Positions 1 through 6,865 of a DNA stretch of 12,205 nt are shown here, piece by piece (position 1 is the first letter of the stretch; every line of letters starts with the position of its first letter). Made by a program: the position numbers and the translations under genes. This DNA is from Flavobacteriaceae bacterium. Lineage in GTDB: Bacteria; Bacteroidota; Bacteroidia; Flavobacteriales; Flavobacteriaceae. Under the pieces are notes generated by a model, which was not told where the DNA came from, searched no databases, and was given only the letters and a program-made list of their open reading frames with translations. Where the stretch lies: contig NZHJ01000036.1 of assembly GCA_002691265.1 (NCBI GenBank), positions 106,115 through 118,319 on the forward strand, in the 5' to 3' direction.

Positions 1-27
1 GGCGTATTTTATTTCTCGTAAACTCAT
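1..27 (-). CDS. possible 5' end of a divergent gene, cut by the window edge
   Basis: An ATG at 27-25 opens a leftward reading frame of nine codons (MSLREIKYA) that runs off the left edge. Nothing can be said about function. The reason to list it is context: a perfect Bacteroidota -7 box (TATATTTG on the minus strand, 34-41) lies six bases upstream of this ATG, and the next gene points the other way. That is the layout of a divergent gene pair. Nine codons cannot exclude a chance open frame. Confidence 0.35.
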
Positions 28-33
28 ATTAAA

Positions 34-41
34 CAAATATA
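34..41 (-). promoter_or_regulatory. candidate -7 box (TAnnTTTG) for the leftward partial gene
   Basis: The minus strand reads TATATTTG, a full match to the Bacteroidota sigma-ABfr -7 consensus TAnnTTTG. It ends six bases before the ATG at 27, so transcription would begin almost at the start codon. No good TTG -33 element sits 17-23 bases upstream, which lowers confidence. It forms an inverted repeat with the box at 62-69. Confidence 0.35.
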
Positions 42-61
42 CTGAACTGTATTATTCTTTC

Positions 62-69
62 TATATTTG
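62..69 (+). promoter_or_regulatory. candidate -7 box (TAnnTTTG) for the M14 peptidase gene
   Basis: The plus strand reads TATATTTG, matching TAnnTTTG at every fixed base, 25 bases before the peptidase ATG at 95. The expected start of transcription is near 74, leaving a leader of about 20 bases. The -33 position has only weak CTG triplets (42-44 and 47-49) rather than TTG. Confidence 0.45.
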
Positions 70-94
70 TTGGTCCTATTATAAATTACTTTTT

Positions 95-2557
95 ATGAAA
101 TCAATATTTAAATTTTTTATTCTTTTTTTGATAGTATTTGATGTTAACAGTCAAAATTTAAAATCACCATCTGATTTTCTTGGATATGATATAGGAACTC
201 AATTTTCTCGACACAGCCAAGTTGTAGACTATTTTAATCATGTTTCAGAAGAAATGGATAAAAACACATTATTGATAAATTATGGCAAAACATATGAAAG
301 GAGACCATTATTTTATGCTGTAATTTCTTCACAAGCTAATATTGCTGAAATAGAAAATATAAGATTAAATAACTTGTCAGCATTAGATTTTAATGATAAT
401 AGGATTAATGATAAGGCTATTGTTTGGTTGAGTTACAGTGTTCACGGTAATGAATCATCTTCAACTGAAGCGTCTATGCAAACAATTTATGAGTTACTTA
501 CTAAAAGATCTGATTTACTAGAAAATACCGTTGTCATAATTGATCCTTGCTTAAACCCTGATGGAAGAGACAGGTATGCAAATTGGTATAATCAAACTAC
601 AACTATCCCTTACAATATAAATAAAATATCAATGGAACATAGTGAGCCATGGCCCGGAGGTAGAGCTAACCACTACCTGTTTGATTTAAATAGAGACTGG
701 GCATGGATAACGCAGGTTGAATCTCAACAAAGACTTAATGAGTATCAAAAGTGGATGCCTCATGTTCATGTTGATTTCCATGAGCAAGGAATAAATGAAC
801 CATACTATTTTGCCCCAGCAGCTGAACCATACCACGAGGTAATAACTAAGTGGCAAAGAGATTTTCAATTCATGATAGGAAAAAACAATGCTAAATATTT
901 TGACGAAAATGGCTGGCTATATTTTACAAAAGAAATTTTCGACTTATTATATCCAAGTTACGGAGATACATATCCTACCTACCTCGGTGCAATTGGGATG
1001 ACCTATGAACAAGCTGGTGGTGGAGTTGCTGGTCTTGGAATATTAAATTCAGAGGGCAAAAATCTAACCCTTGTAGATAGGGTTATGCATCATACGGTAG
1101 CTGGTATCTCAACTGTCGAAATATCATCAGCTAATTCAGAAAAATTAAATTCGGAATTTGTAAATTTTTTTAAAAATAAAGCTGGTAATACAACCTATAT
1201 TATGAATGGTGATAAAGATAAAATCGATCAACTATCTAGGTTTTTAAAAAAACATAAAATAGATTTTTATTCAAGTGATAATCAAAAATTAAGTGTATAT
1301 AGTTACAATAAAAACAAAACTATCAACTATAGTATATCAACTGCAGATTTAATAATTCCTAATTACCAGCCTAAAGGAAAACTGGTAGATGTGTTTTTGG
1401 AGAGAACTACAAAGCTTAGTGACTCAATGACATATGATATTACTGCATGGAGTCTTCCTTTTGCTCATGGTCTGAATGGATATAGTACTTCTAAAAAAAT
1501 TGAGTTAAAAAAATATACAGAAAAAAAAGTTGAAAATCTTGTTGACAAAAAAGCAATAGCCTATGCGGGAATTTGGAACCATATAAGTGACGCAAAATTT
1601 CTATTACATTTGATTGAAAATGAAATAAAAGTAAGATATACGGAAAAAATTATTAAAAACGGGAGTTTAACTCTTCCTCATGGGTCTATTATAATCTACA
1701 AAGGAGATCAAACCAACAGAAATTATGAAAAAATTCTATTAGAGCTAGCTGATAATTACAAAATTCAACTTCATTCAATTTACTCAGGAATTTCAGAATC
1801 TGGTCCTGATTTAGGCTCTGATTCTGTAAAACTGATAAAGGAAAAAAACGTAGCTATTTTAGCTGGTGAGGGTAATAGCAACTCAGTATCATCACTAAAT
1901 TATGGAGCCATATGGCACTTTTTCGAACAGGAACTAAAATATCCTCTGACTCATCTTGATGTTAAAAATTTTGAAAGTATTGAATTGGACGAATTTGACA
2001 CATTAATTATCCCAAGTGGATATTATGGAACTTTAGGAAATGAGAAAAATCTTGAAAAAATTAAGTTATGGGTTTCAAAAGGTGGCAATCTTGTTGCCTT
2101 TGAAAATGCAATAAGAATTTTCACAAATAAAGATGGATTTTCTATTAAATTAAAGAGAAATAAATTTGAAAATAAACAAGAAGACGTAAAATATGAGGAC
2201 TTAAATAGAAACAAGATTCAAAATTATCTATCAGGGGCTATATTCAAGGTTAATTTAGATAATACTCATCCATTAGCATTTGGATATCCTAATGAATACT
2301 ATTCGTTAAAAACATCAACATCAACTTATGAAAATCACAATGGAGGCTATAATGTCGGTAAAATTAATGAAGATGATGATTCAACAATTGGATTTGTTGG
2401 TGATAATATCAAAGATAAATTCAAAAATTCACTGGTTTTTGGTCATGAAAAACTGGGAAGAGGTAATATGATATACTTTACTGATAACATAATGTTTAGA
2501 AGTTTTTGGGAGAATGGAAAATTATTTTTGGTGAACTCGATCTTTTTTGTCAACTAA
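95..2557 (+). CDS. exported M14-family zinc carboxypeptidase with C-terminal GATase-like domain
   Basis: A secreted metallopeptidase of 820 residues. Residues 1-19 form a signal peptide (Lys/Phe-rich start, hydrophobic core, NSQ cleavage site), so it acts in the periplasm or outside the cell. The M14 catalytic domain covers about residues 35-340. Visible motifs are HGNE with zinc ligands H117 and E120, NPDGRDR (154-160), DLNRDW (197-202), DFHEQG with the third zinc ligand H229, and MTYEQAGG with likely catalytic E305. The family removes C-terminal residues from peptides, or acts on cell-wall peptides in some branches; the substrate here is unknown. A conserved PFAHGLNGY stretch (454-462) lies in the middle region. 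Residues about 583-675 (VAILAGEG, then DTLIIPSGYYG, then WVSKGGNLVAFE) look like a class I glutamine-amidotransferase/DJ-1-like fold without an evident catalytic Cys, typical of long Bacteroidota members. ATG 95 is the only start giving an intact signal peptide. The stop overlaps the end of convergent rimO. Confidence 0.9.
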   Translation: MKSIFKFFILFLIVFDVNSQNLKSPSDFLGYDIGTQFSRHSQVVDYFNHVSEEMDKNTLLINYGKTYERRPLFYAVISSQANIAEIENIRLNNLSALDFNDNRINDKAIVWLSYSVHGNESSSTEASMQTIYELLTKRSDLLENTVVIIDPCLNPDGRDRYANWYNQTTTIPYNINKISMEHSEPWPGGRANHYLFDLNRDWAWITQVESQQRLNEYQKWMPHVHVDFHEQGINEPYYFAPAAEPYHEVITKWQRDFQFMIGKNNAKYFDENGWLYFTKEIFDLLYPSYGDTYPTYLGAIGMTYEQAGGGVAGLGILNSEGKNLTLVDRVMHHTVAGISTVEISSANSEKLNSEFVNFFKNKAGNTTYIMNGDKDKIDQLSRFLKKHKIDFYSSDNQKLSVYSYNKNKTINYSISTADLIIPNYQPKGKLVDVFLERTTKLSDSMTYDITAWSLPFAHGLNGYSTSKKIELKKYTEKKVENLVDKKAIAYAGIWNHISDAKFLLHLIENEIKVRYTEKIIKNGSLTLPHGSIIIYKGDQTNRNYEKILLELADNYKIQLHSIYSGISESGPDLGSDSVKLIKEKNVAILAGEGNSNSVSSLNYGAIWHFFEQELKYPLTHLDVKNFESIELDEFDTLIIPSGYYGTLGNEKNLEKIKLWVSKGGNLVAFENAIRIFTNKDGFSIKLKRNKFENKQEDVKYEDLNRNKIQNYLSGAIFKVNLDNTHPLAFGYPNEYYSLKTSTSTYENHNGGYNVGKINEDDDSTIGFVGDNIKDKFKNSLVFGHEKLGRGNMIYFTDNIMFRSFWENGKLFLVNSIFFVN

Positions 2558-3851
2558 CTTCAGCGTACAAGTCAAAGTCAGATGCTTCAATTATTTTAAC
2601 ATCAAAAAATTCTCCAACCCTTAAGAAATTTGTATTAGCTTGTATTAATACTTCATTGTCTATATCAGGAGAATCATACTGTGTTCTGCCAACATAGTAG
2701 TTGCCTCTTTTTCTGTCAATTAAAACTTTAAATTTTTTACCTATCTTTTTCTGATTAAGTTCCCAGGAAATTTGTGACTGTATTTCCATTATCTCATTGA
2801 GTCTCTCATTTTTTATTTTCTGAGGAACATCATCAATGAGTTTATAAGCACCAGTGTTTTCTTCGTGAGAATATTTGAAGCAACCTAAACGATCAAACTT
2901 AGTATTCTTAACCCACTCTTTTAATAATTCATAATCTTCATTTGTTTCTCCTGGATAACCAACTATTAAAGTTGTTCTAATGGCTATTTCAGGAACTTTA
3001 TCCCTAAACATTTGAAGTAAATCATTAATTTTTTCCATTGAAGCACCTCTTTTCATAGATTTTAAAATCTTATTTGAAATATGTTGAAGAGGGATGTCAA
3101 TATAATTACAAATTTTAGGTTCAGAATTAATAACTTCAAGGACATCAACTGGAAAACCATTAGGAAAGGCATAGTGAAGTCTAATCCATTCAATACCATC
3201 AACTTTTACAAGCTCTTGTAATAATTTTGATAAAGATCTTGTTCCATACAAGTCTATACCATAATATGTGGAATCTTGTGCAATTAAAATAAGTTCTTTA
3301 ATTCCCTTTTCTGCTAAAATTTTGGCCTGAGAAACTAAATCTTCAATTGAAACACTTTTGTGTTTACCTCTCATTAGCGGAATTGCACAAAAACTACACG
3401 GCCTATCGCATCCCTCAGAAATTTTTAAATAAGTATAATTTTTGGGTGTTGTTATAAGTCTTTCACCTATTAATTCATGTTTATAGTCTGCGCCCAAATG
3501 TTTAAGTAAAGACGGCATTTCAGTAGTCCCAAAATACTCGTCTACATCTGGAATTTCTTTCTTTAAATCGGGTTTATACCTTTCGCTTAAACAACCAGTA
3601 ACAAAAACTTTATCTATTAAACCTTCATTTTTCTTTTTTACATTTTCAAGAATTGTATCAATACTTTGTTGTTTGGCATTATCGATGAATCCACAAGTGT
3701 TAATTACCACAATATTACCTTCCTCCTCATGAACAACATTTTTATTGTTGGATTTAAGTTGTCCCATTAATACTTCTGAATCATAGGTGTTTTTACTACA
3801 ACCTAGAGTTATAACATTTATTTTGTTTTTATCTGAATATTTTGTTCTCAA
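2550..3851 (-). CDS. rimO: ribosomal protein S12 methylthiotransferase RimO
   Basis: A radical-SAM enzyme with two iron-sulfur clusters that methylthiolates the conserved Asp of ribosomal protein S12, in the cytoplasm. At 433 residues it has the usual length. The N-terminal UPF0004 domain carries cluster ligands C18 (TLGCSKN), C53 (NTCGF) and C87 (TGCLSE). The radical-SAM motif CDRPCSFC gives C148, C152 and C155, followed by PLMRGKH. A TRAM domain occupies about 370-433. The opening TLGCSKNTYDSEVLMGQL is diagnostic of RimO rather than MiaB. The start codon is TTG: in frame, the ftsY stop TAA lies just one codon (AAT) upstream, and no ATG precedes the first Cys motif. It is the last gene of the ribosomal/ftsY set, three bases after ftsY, so it is probably translationally coupled. 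Its stop overlaps the convergent peptidase gene by eight bases. Confidence 0.96.
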   Translation of the reverse strand: MRTKYSDKNKINVITLGCSKNTYDSEVLMGQLKSNNKNVVHEEEGNIVVINTCGFIDNAKQQSIDTILENVKKKNEGLIDKVFVTGCLSERYKPDLKKEIPDVDEYFGTTEMPSLLKHLGADYKHELIGERLITTPKNYTYLKISEGCDRPCSFCAIPLMRGKHKSVSIEDLVSQAKILAEKGIKELILIAQDSTYYGIDLYGTRSLSKLLQELVKVDGIEWIRLHYAFPNGFPVDVLEVINSEPKICNYIDIPLQHISNKILKSMKRGASMEKINDLLQMFRDKVPEIAIRTTLIVGYPGETNEDYELLKEWVKNTKFDRLGCFKYSHEENTGAYKLIDDVPQKIKNERLNEIMEIQSQISWELNQKKIGKKFKVLIDRKRGNYYVGRTQYDSPDIDNEVLIQANTNFLRVGEFFDVKIIEASDFDLYAEVS

Positions 3852-3854
3852 ATT

Positions 3855-5030
3855 TTAATCAAAAAAAGAATCAACAAATTCTAATTTATTGAATTCTTGA
3901 AGATCTTCAAGAGCTTCTCCAACTCCAATATATTTTACAGGTATTTTAAACTCATCACTAATTCCAATTACCACCCCTCCTTTTGCTGTTCCATCAAGTT
4001 TGGTTATTGTTAACGAGCTAACTTCCGTGGTATTGGTAAATTCTTTTGCTTGAATAAATGCGTTTTGACCTGTTGATCCGTCTAACACAAGCATTACATC
4101 GTGCGGTGCATTTTCAATTACCCTATTCATGACACGCTTTATTTTTGAAAGCTCATTCATTAGGTTAATTTTATTGTGAAGTCTTCCAGCCGTATCAATT
4201 AAGACTAAATCAGCGTCATTTGTTTTGGCGTAGTTTAAAGTATCAAATGCTACTGAAGCAGGATCACTACCCATTTGCTGTTTAATTATTGGTACATCTA
4301 CTCTATTAGCCCATGTAACCAATTGATCAATCGCAGCAGCCCTAAATGTGTCAGCTGCCCCAATTACAACCTTTAAACCTAATTTTTTGTACTTATTTGC
4401 TAATTTTCCAATTGTTGTTGTTTTACCCACACCATTGACTCCAACAACCATTATGACATGTGGTTTTTCTGAGAACGTATTATTATTACTTGGTTCTTCT
4501 TCATTTTCGATTAATAAAGAAGCTATTTCAGCCTTTAATAAAATGTTTAATTCACTTAAATTTGAATATTTTTCTTCTGCTACTCTTGATTCAATTTTAT
4601 CGATAATTTTTAAAGTAGTATTAACACCAACATCACTTGAAATTAAAACCTCTTCAAGGTTATCTAATACATCAGAATCAATCTTAGTCTTTCCTATAAC
4701 TAGTTTATTTAATTTTGAAAAAAATGATTGGTTAGACTTTTTTAAACCCTTATTAAGTGTATCTTTTTTCTTCTTTGAATATATATTTTTAAAAAAACCC
4801 ACTGGCTCTGGTTCAGGCTCTAGTTCTGGTTCTGGTTCAGGCTCTGATTCTGGTTCTGGTTCTGGATCTGGTTCAGACTCTGGTTCTGGTTCTGGTTCTG
4901 GCTCTGATTTAGAAATAGTTTCTGAAATTTCTTCTATTTCTTCAGGTTTATTTTTTTCCTTTTCATCAGTAGAAGGTTCTTTATCTTTCTTTTTCTTGAA
5001 AAGAGAAAAAAACTTATCAAATAAACCCAT
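3855..5030 (-). CDS. ftsY: signal recognition particle receptor FtsY
   Basis: The SRP receptor GTPase, which pairs with Ffh at the inner membrane to deliver nascent membrane proteins to SecYEG. The 391 residues start with a basic/hydrophobic membrane-binding helix (MGLFDKFFSLFKKKKDK), then an acidic A region (about 18-76) that ends in a 35-residue Glu-Pro run (42-76). The N domain is about 95-180 and the G domain about 190-391. GTPase motifs are all present: GVNGVGKT (197-204), DTFRAAA (227-233), DTAGR (279-283), TKLDGTAKGG (343-352) and GVGE (369-372). It lies between the DUF4295 gene (82 bases upstream) and rimO (3 bases downstream), an arrangement I recall as conserved in Bacteroidota. No convincing promoter appears in the 82-base gap, so it may depend on readthrough from rpmB. 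Confidence 0.97.
   Translation of the reverse strand: MGLFDKFFSLFKKKKDKEPSTDEKEKNKPEEIEEISETISKSEPEPEPEPESEPDPEPEPESEPEPEPELEPEPEPVGFFKNIYSKKKKDTLNKGLKKSNQSFFSKLNKLVIGKTKIDSDVLDNLEEVLISSDVGVNTTLKIIDKIESRVAEEKYSNLSELNILLKAEIASLLIENEEEPSNNNTFSEKPHVIMVVGVNGVGKTTTIGKLANKYKKLGLKVVIGAADTFRAAAIDQLVTWANRVDVPIIKQQMGSDPASVAFDTLNYAKTNDADLVLIDTAGRLHNKINLMNELSKIKRVMNRVIENAPHDVMLVLDGSTGQNAFIQAKEFTNTTEVSSLTITKLDGTAKGGVVIGISDEFKIPVKYIGVGEALEDLQEFNKLEFVDSFFD
4803..4907 (-). repeat. hexanucleotide-like tract encoding Glu-Pro repeats in ftsY
   Basis: About 105 bases, read on the minus strand as alternating GAA/GAG/GAC and CCA/CCT codons with occasional TCA or TCT. They encode FtsY residues 42-76, nearly all Glu-Pro with scattered Ser, Asp and Leu. 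The near-identical 6-base units make this the most internally repetitive stretch in the window and a candidate for length change by slippage; a gain or loss of whole units keeps frame. Confidence 0.9.
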
Positions 5031-5112
5031 ATTATAGAATTATATAATTATGATATAAATATATGATAAAAGAAATTTAGTATGTAACAAAAGGATAAAT
5101 AAGTAAGGGGAT

Positions 5113-5262
5113 TTATTTACCTAAAAACTCGTTTACTTTTTCTTGTGGAAGAATTGATTCAACAAATGAGTATGCGCCAGTCTTGGGTGACTTAACCATT
5201 TTTATAGCCTTTGAAAGTCTTTTTGATTTTGATTGTAATGATGCAACAGCTTTTTTTGCCAT
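5113..5262 (-). CDS. DUF4295 family small basic protein
   Basis: A 49-residue protein, MAKKAVASLQ at the start and EKVNEFLGK at the end, with the core KMVKSPKTGAY (21-31) typical of DUF4295 proteins. Function is unknown. In Bacteroidota such a gene regularly follows rpmG, as here (seven bases after it). That position and the Lys-rich N-terminal half suggest a ribosome-associated role, which is inference. The reading frame is clean from ATG 5262 to TAA 5113-5115. ftsY begins 82 bases further on. Confidence 0.9.
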   Translation of the reverse strand: MAKKAVASLQSKSKRLSKAIKMVKSPKTGAYSFVESILPQEKVNEFLGK

Positions 5263-5269
5263 GGTATAA

Positions 5270-5452
5270 TTATTTTATCTCTTTGTGAACGGTCATTTTT
5301 TTAAGAATCGGATTAAACTTCTTAAGTTCGATTCTATCAGGTGTGTTTTTCTTGTTTTTTGTTGTAATATATCTAGAAGTACCTGGCATACCACTGTCTT
5401 TATGCTCAGTACATTCTAAAATTACTTGAACTCTGTTACCTTTTCTTGCCAT
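5270..5452 (-). CDS. rpmG: 50S ribosomal protein L33
   Basis: A large-subunit ribosomal protein of 60 residues, near the Bacteroidota norm. Hallmarks are [34 protein letters not shown] and the ending [11 protein letters not shown]. Only one Cys (C14) is present, so this is the zinc-free (C-) form without paired CxxC ligands. It starts with ATG six bases after the rpmB stop and ends seven bases before the DUF4295 gene, so all three are surely cotranscribed. Confidence 0.97.
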   Translation of the reverse strand: MARKGNRVQVILECTEHKDSGMPGTSRYITTKNKKNTPDRIELKKFNPILKKMTVHKEIK

Positions 5453-5458
5453 TTAAAA

Positions 5459-5695
5459 CTATTTTAGAAATCCTTTAAGTTTTGCATCTTTAATTGCTGC
5501 TTTAATACCAATTTTATTGATTGTTTTTAAAGCAGAAGCAGTAATCTTTAGTGTTATCCATTTGTCATCTTCAGGGATGTAAAAACGTTTTTTGATAAGA
5601 TTTGTATCAAAAGTTCGCTTTGTTCTATTAAGAGAGTGTGAAACATTATTTCCAACCATTCTCTTTTTTCCAGTAAGATCACATACTCGTGCCAT
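5459..5695 (-). CDS. rpmB: 50S ribosomal protein L28
   Basis: A large-subunit ribosomal protein of 78 residues. The start MARVCDLTGKKRMVGNNVSH, the RFYIPEDDKWITLK segment (37-50) and SALKTINKIGI (54-64) identify L28. It has a single Cys (C5), so it lacks the four-Cys zinc site seen in some bacteria. It is the first gene of the rpmB-rpmG-DUF4295 block, with a candidate promoter directly upstream at 5714-5744. Confidence 0.97.
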   Translation of the reverse strand: MARVCDLTGKKRMVGNNVSHSLNRTKRTFDTNLIKKRFYIPEDDKWITLKITASALKTINKIGIKAAIKDAKLKGFLK

Positions 5696-5713
5696 ATAAA
5701 GATTTTTCTCAGT

Positions 5714-5744
5714 AAAATATATAATTTCAGCCGCGAATTTACAA
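5714..5744 (-). promoter_or_regulatory. candidate promoter of the rpmB-rpmG operon
   Basis: On the minus strand, TTG (5744-5742), a 20-base spacer and TATATTTT (5721-5714) match the Bacteroidota promoter pattern (TTG, N17-23, TAnnTTTG) with one mismatch at the last base of the -7 box. The box ends 18 bases before the rpmB ATG at 5695, predicting a leader of roughly a dozen bases. It lies in the 84-base gap after pncC, where a separate ribosomal-protein promoter is expected. Confidence 0.45.
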
Positions 5745-5779
5745 CTTTTTTGTTATTAGCAAGGCAATTTTTTGAATTT

Positions 5780-6244
5780 TTATAAAATATTGTTCAGAAG
5801 GCTAAATACATTAGAAACTGCACTTTCAATATTTGTTTTTCTGTCACTATTAAAATTAAACTCCCATGTATCTATTTTGTTATTGAAGTTAATAGCTATA
5901 AAAACTTTTCCAACTGCAGACTTACCATCTCCTGATTTTGAGCCCACATTACCTGTGACTGCAACAGAAATATCAGATTCAAATTTATTTTTTACACTTA
6001 TAGACATTTCTTTCGCTATTTCAGCGCTTACAACTCCATATTTTTCAATCCGTTGATTATCTATATTTAAAATTCTAATTTTTGAATCAACAGAATATGA
6101 AATAATTCCACCTAAGAAAAAGTCAGAAGCACCTTCATATGAAACAATACTGGAAGCAATTTTACCACCAGTACAACTCTCAGCAACTGATAATGTCAGT
6201 TTTTGATCTTTTATTTTATTTATAACTGAGATAAGTTTAATCAA
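5780..6244 (-). CDS. pncC: stand-alone CinA C-terminal domain: nicotinamide-nucleotide amidohydrolase
   Basis: A 154-residue protein matching only the C-terminal (PncC) half of CinA, which deamidates NMN to nicotinate mononucleotide and ammonia in pyridine-nucleotide salvage. Visible motifs are SVAESCTGGKIAS (19-31, with S23 the expected nucleophile), GGIISYSVDSK (45-55, with Y50 and K55) and VAVTGNVG (94-101). The last loop departs from the family's usual TGxAGPxGG followed by KPVGTV: here it is TGNVGSKSGDGKSAVGKV, without the Pro. Many Bacteroidota CinA proteins are about 415 residues with an N-terminal molybdopterin-binding-like domain; that half is absent, since an in-frame stop lies four codons upstream (6254-6256). 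The only plausible start is TTG at 6244, four bases after the FAH gene stop; no ATG precedes the AESCTGG motif. Activity is likely but the altered loop is a caveat. Confidence 0.88.
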   Translation of the reverse strand: MIKLISVINKIKDQKLTLSVAESCTGGKIASSIVSYEGASDFFLGGIISYSVDSKIRILNIDNQRIEKYGVVSAEIAKEMSISVKNKFESDISVAVTGNVGSKSGDGKSAVGKVFIAINFNNKIDTWEFNFNSDRKTNIESAVSNVFSLLNNIL

Positions 6245-6248
6245 TGCT

Positions 6249-6860
6249 CTATTTTATTTTTAAGTTAAATAATTTTTGATTTTCAAGGTAACCTTGTAAT
6301 TCATCACCAATGCCAACTTTACCAACTCCTTCAGGTGTACCTGTGAAAATTATATCTCCAATTTTCAATGTAAAATATTTTGAAATATATGAAATTAAGT
6401 CGTCTACCTTCCAAAGCATCAATCTGGTATTTGAATTTTGAACCGTTTTTTGATTCAATTCAAGTTTGAAATTAATATTATTAATATCATCAAATTTAGA
6501 TTTTTCAATCCATTCACTTACAAAACATGATCCATCAAATGACTTAGCCTTTTCCCAAGGAAGACCATTTTTTTTAAGATCATTCTGGACATCTCTTGCG
6601 GTAAAATCAATACCTAATCCTACAAAATCATAATACTTATGACTAAATTTGGTTTGAATATGCTTACCAATTCTTGATATTTTAATGATTAACTCTAATT
6701 CGTAATGGATTTCGTTTGAAAAATCAGGAATAAAAAACGGCTTATTTTTTAAAATTATTGAGGAATCAGGTTTGTGAAATAATACAGGGCTTTCAGGTCT
6801 TTGATTTTCTAATTCTTTAATGTGATCAGTATAGTTTCTTCCTACACAAATTATTTTCAT
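6249..6860 (-). CDS. fumarylacetoacetate hydrolase (FAH) family protein
   Basis: A 203-residue cytoplasmic enzyme of the short FAH/YcgM/FAHD1 type. Members are metal-dependent hydrolases, decarboxylases or isomerases of 2-oxo/diketo acids, such as oxaloacetate decarboxylase or acylpyruvase. Sequence signs are MKIICVGRNYTDHIKEL (1-17), VLFHKPDSS (26-34), the metal ligands E54 and E56 in HYELEL and D85 in GIDFTARDVQ, GLPWEKAKSFD (99-109) and the FTGTPEGVG loop (172-180). The substrate cannot be fixed from sequence. It sits between the E2 gene (5 bases upstream) and pncC (4 bases downstream), so it is probably cotranscribed with both. The neighbouring 2-oxoacid dehydrogenase subunit would fit a role in 2-oxoacid housekeeping, but that is inference. 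Confidence 0.92.
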   Translation of the reverse strand: MKIICVGRNYTDHIKELENQRPESPVLFHKPDSSIILKNKPFFIPDFSNEIHYELELIIKISRIGKHIQTKFSHKYYDFVGLGIDFTARDVQNDLKKNGLPWEKAKSFDGSCFVSEWIEKSKFDDINNINFKLELNQKTVQNSNTRLMLWKVDDLISYISKYFTLKIGDIIFTGTPEGVGKVGIGDELQGYLENQKLFNLKIK

Positions 6861-6865
6861 TACAA

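Noticed and set aside
2506..2697. Plus-strand frame running past the end of the peptidase gene
   Set aside because: It overlaps the peptidase tail in another frame and the rimO TRAM region in antisense; both of those are firmly identified.
4803..4907. Short regular repeats that could be taken for a CRISPR array
   Set aside because: Units are about 6 bases with no unique spacers, and they lie in frame within a well-conserved protein.
4348..5037. Long plus-strand open frame with Ser-Gly repeats opposite ftsY
   Set aside because: It is the antisense reading of the FtsY Glu-Pro tract and G domain. FtsY has every GTPase motif, and the plus-strand product has no recognisable domain.
5031..5112. 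Promoter or terminator in the gap between the DUF4295 gene and ftsY
   Set aside because: On the minus strand I find no TAnnTTTG match with a suitable TTG. The TA-rich stretch near 5038-5065 has no GC-rich stem followed by a T-run.
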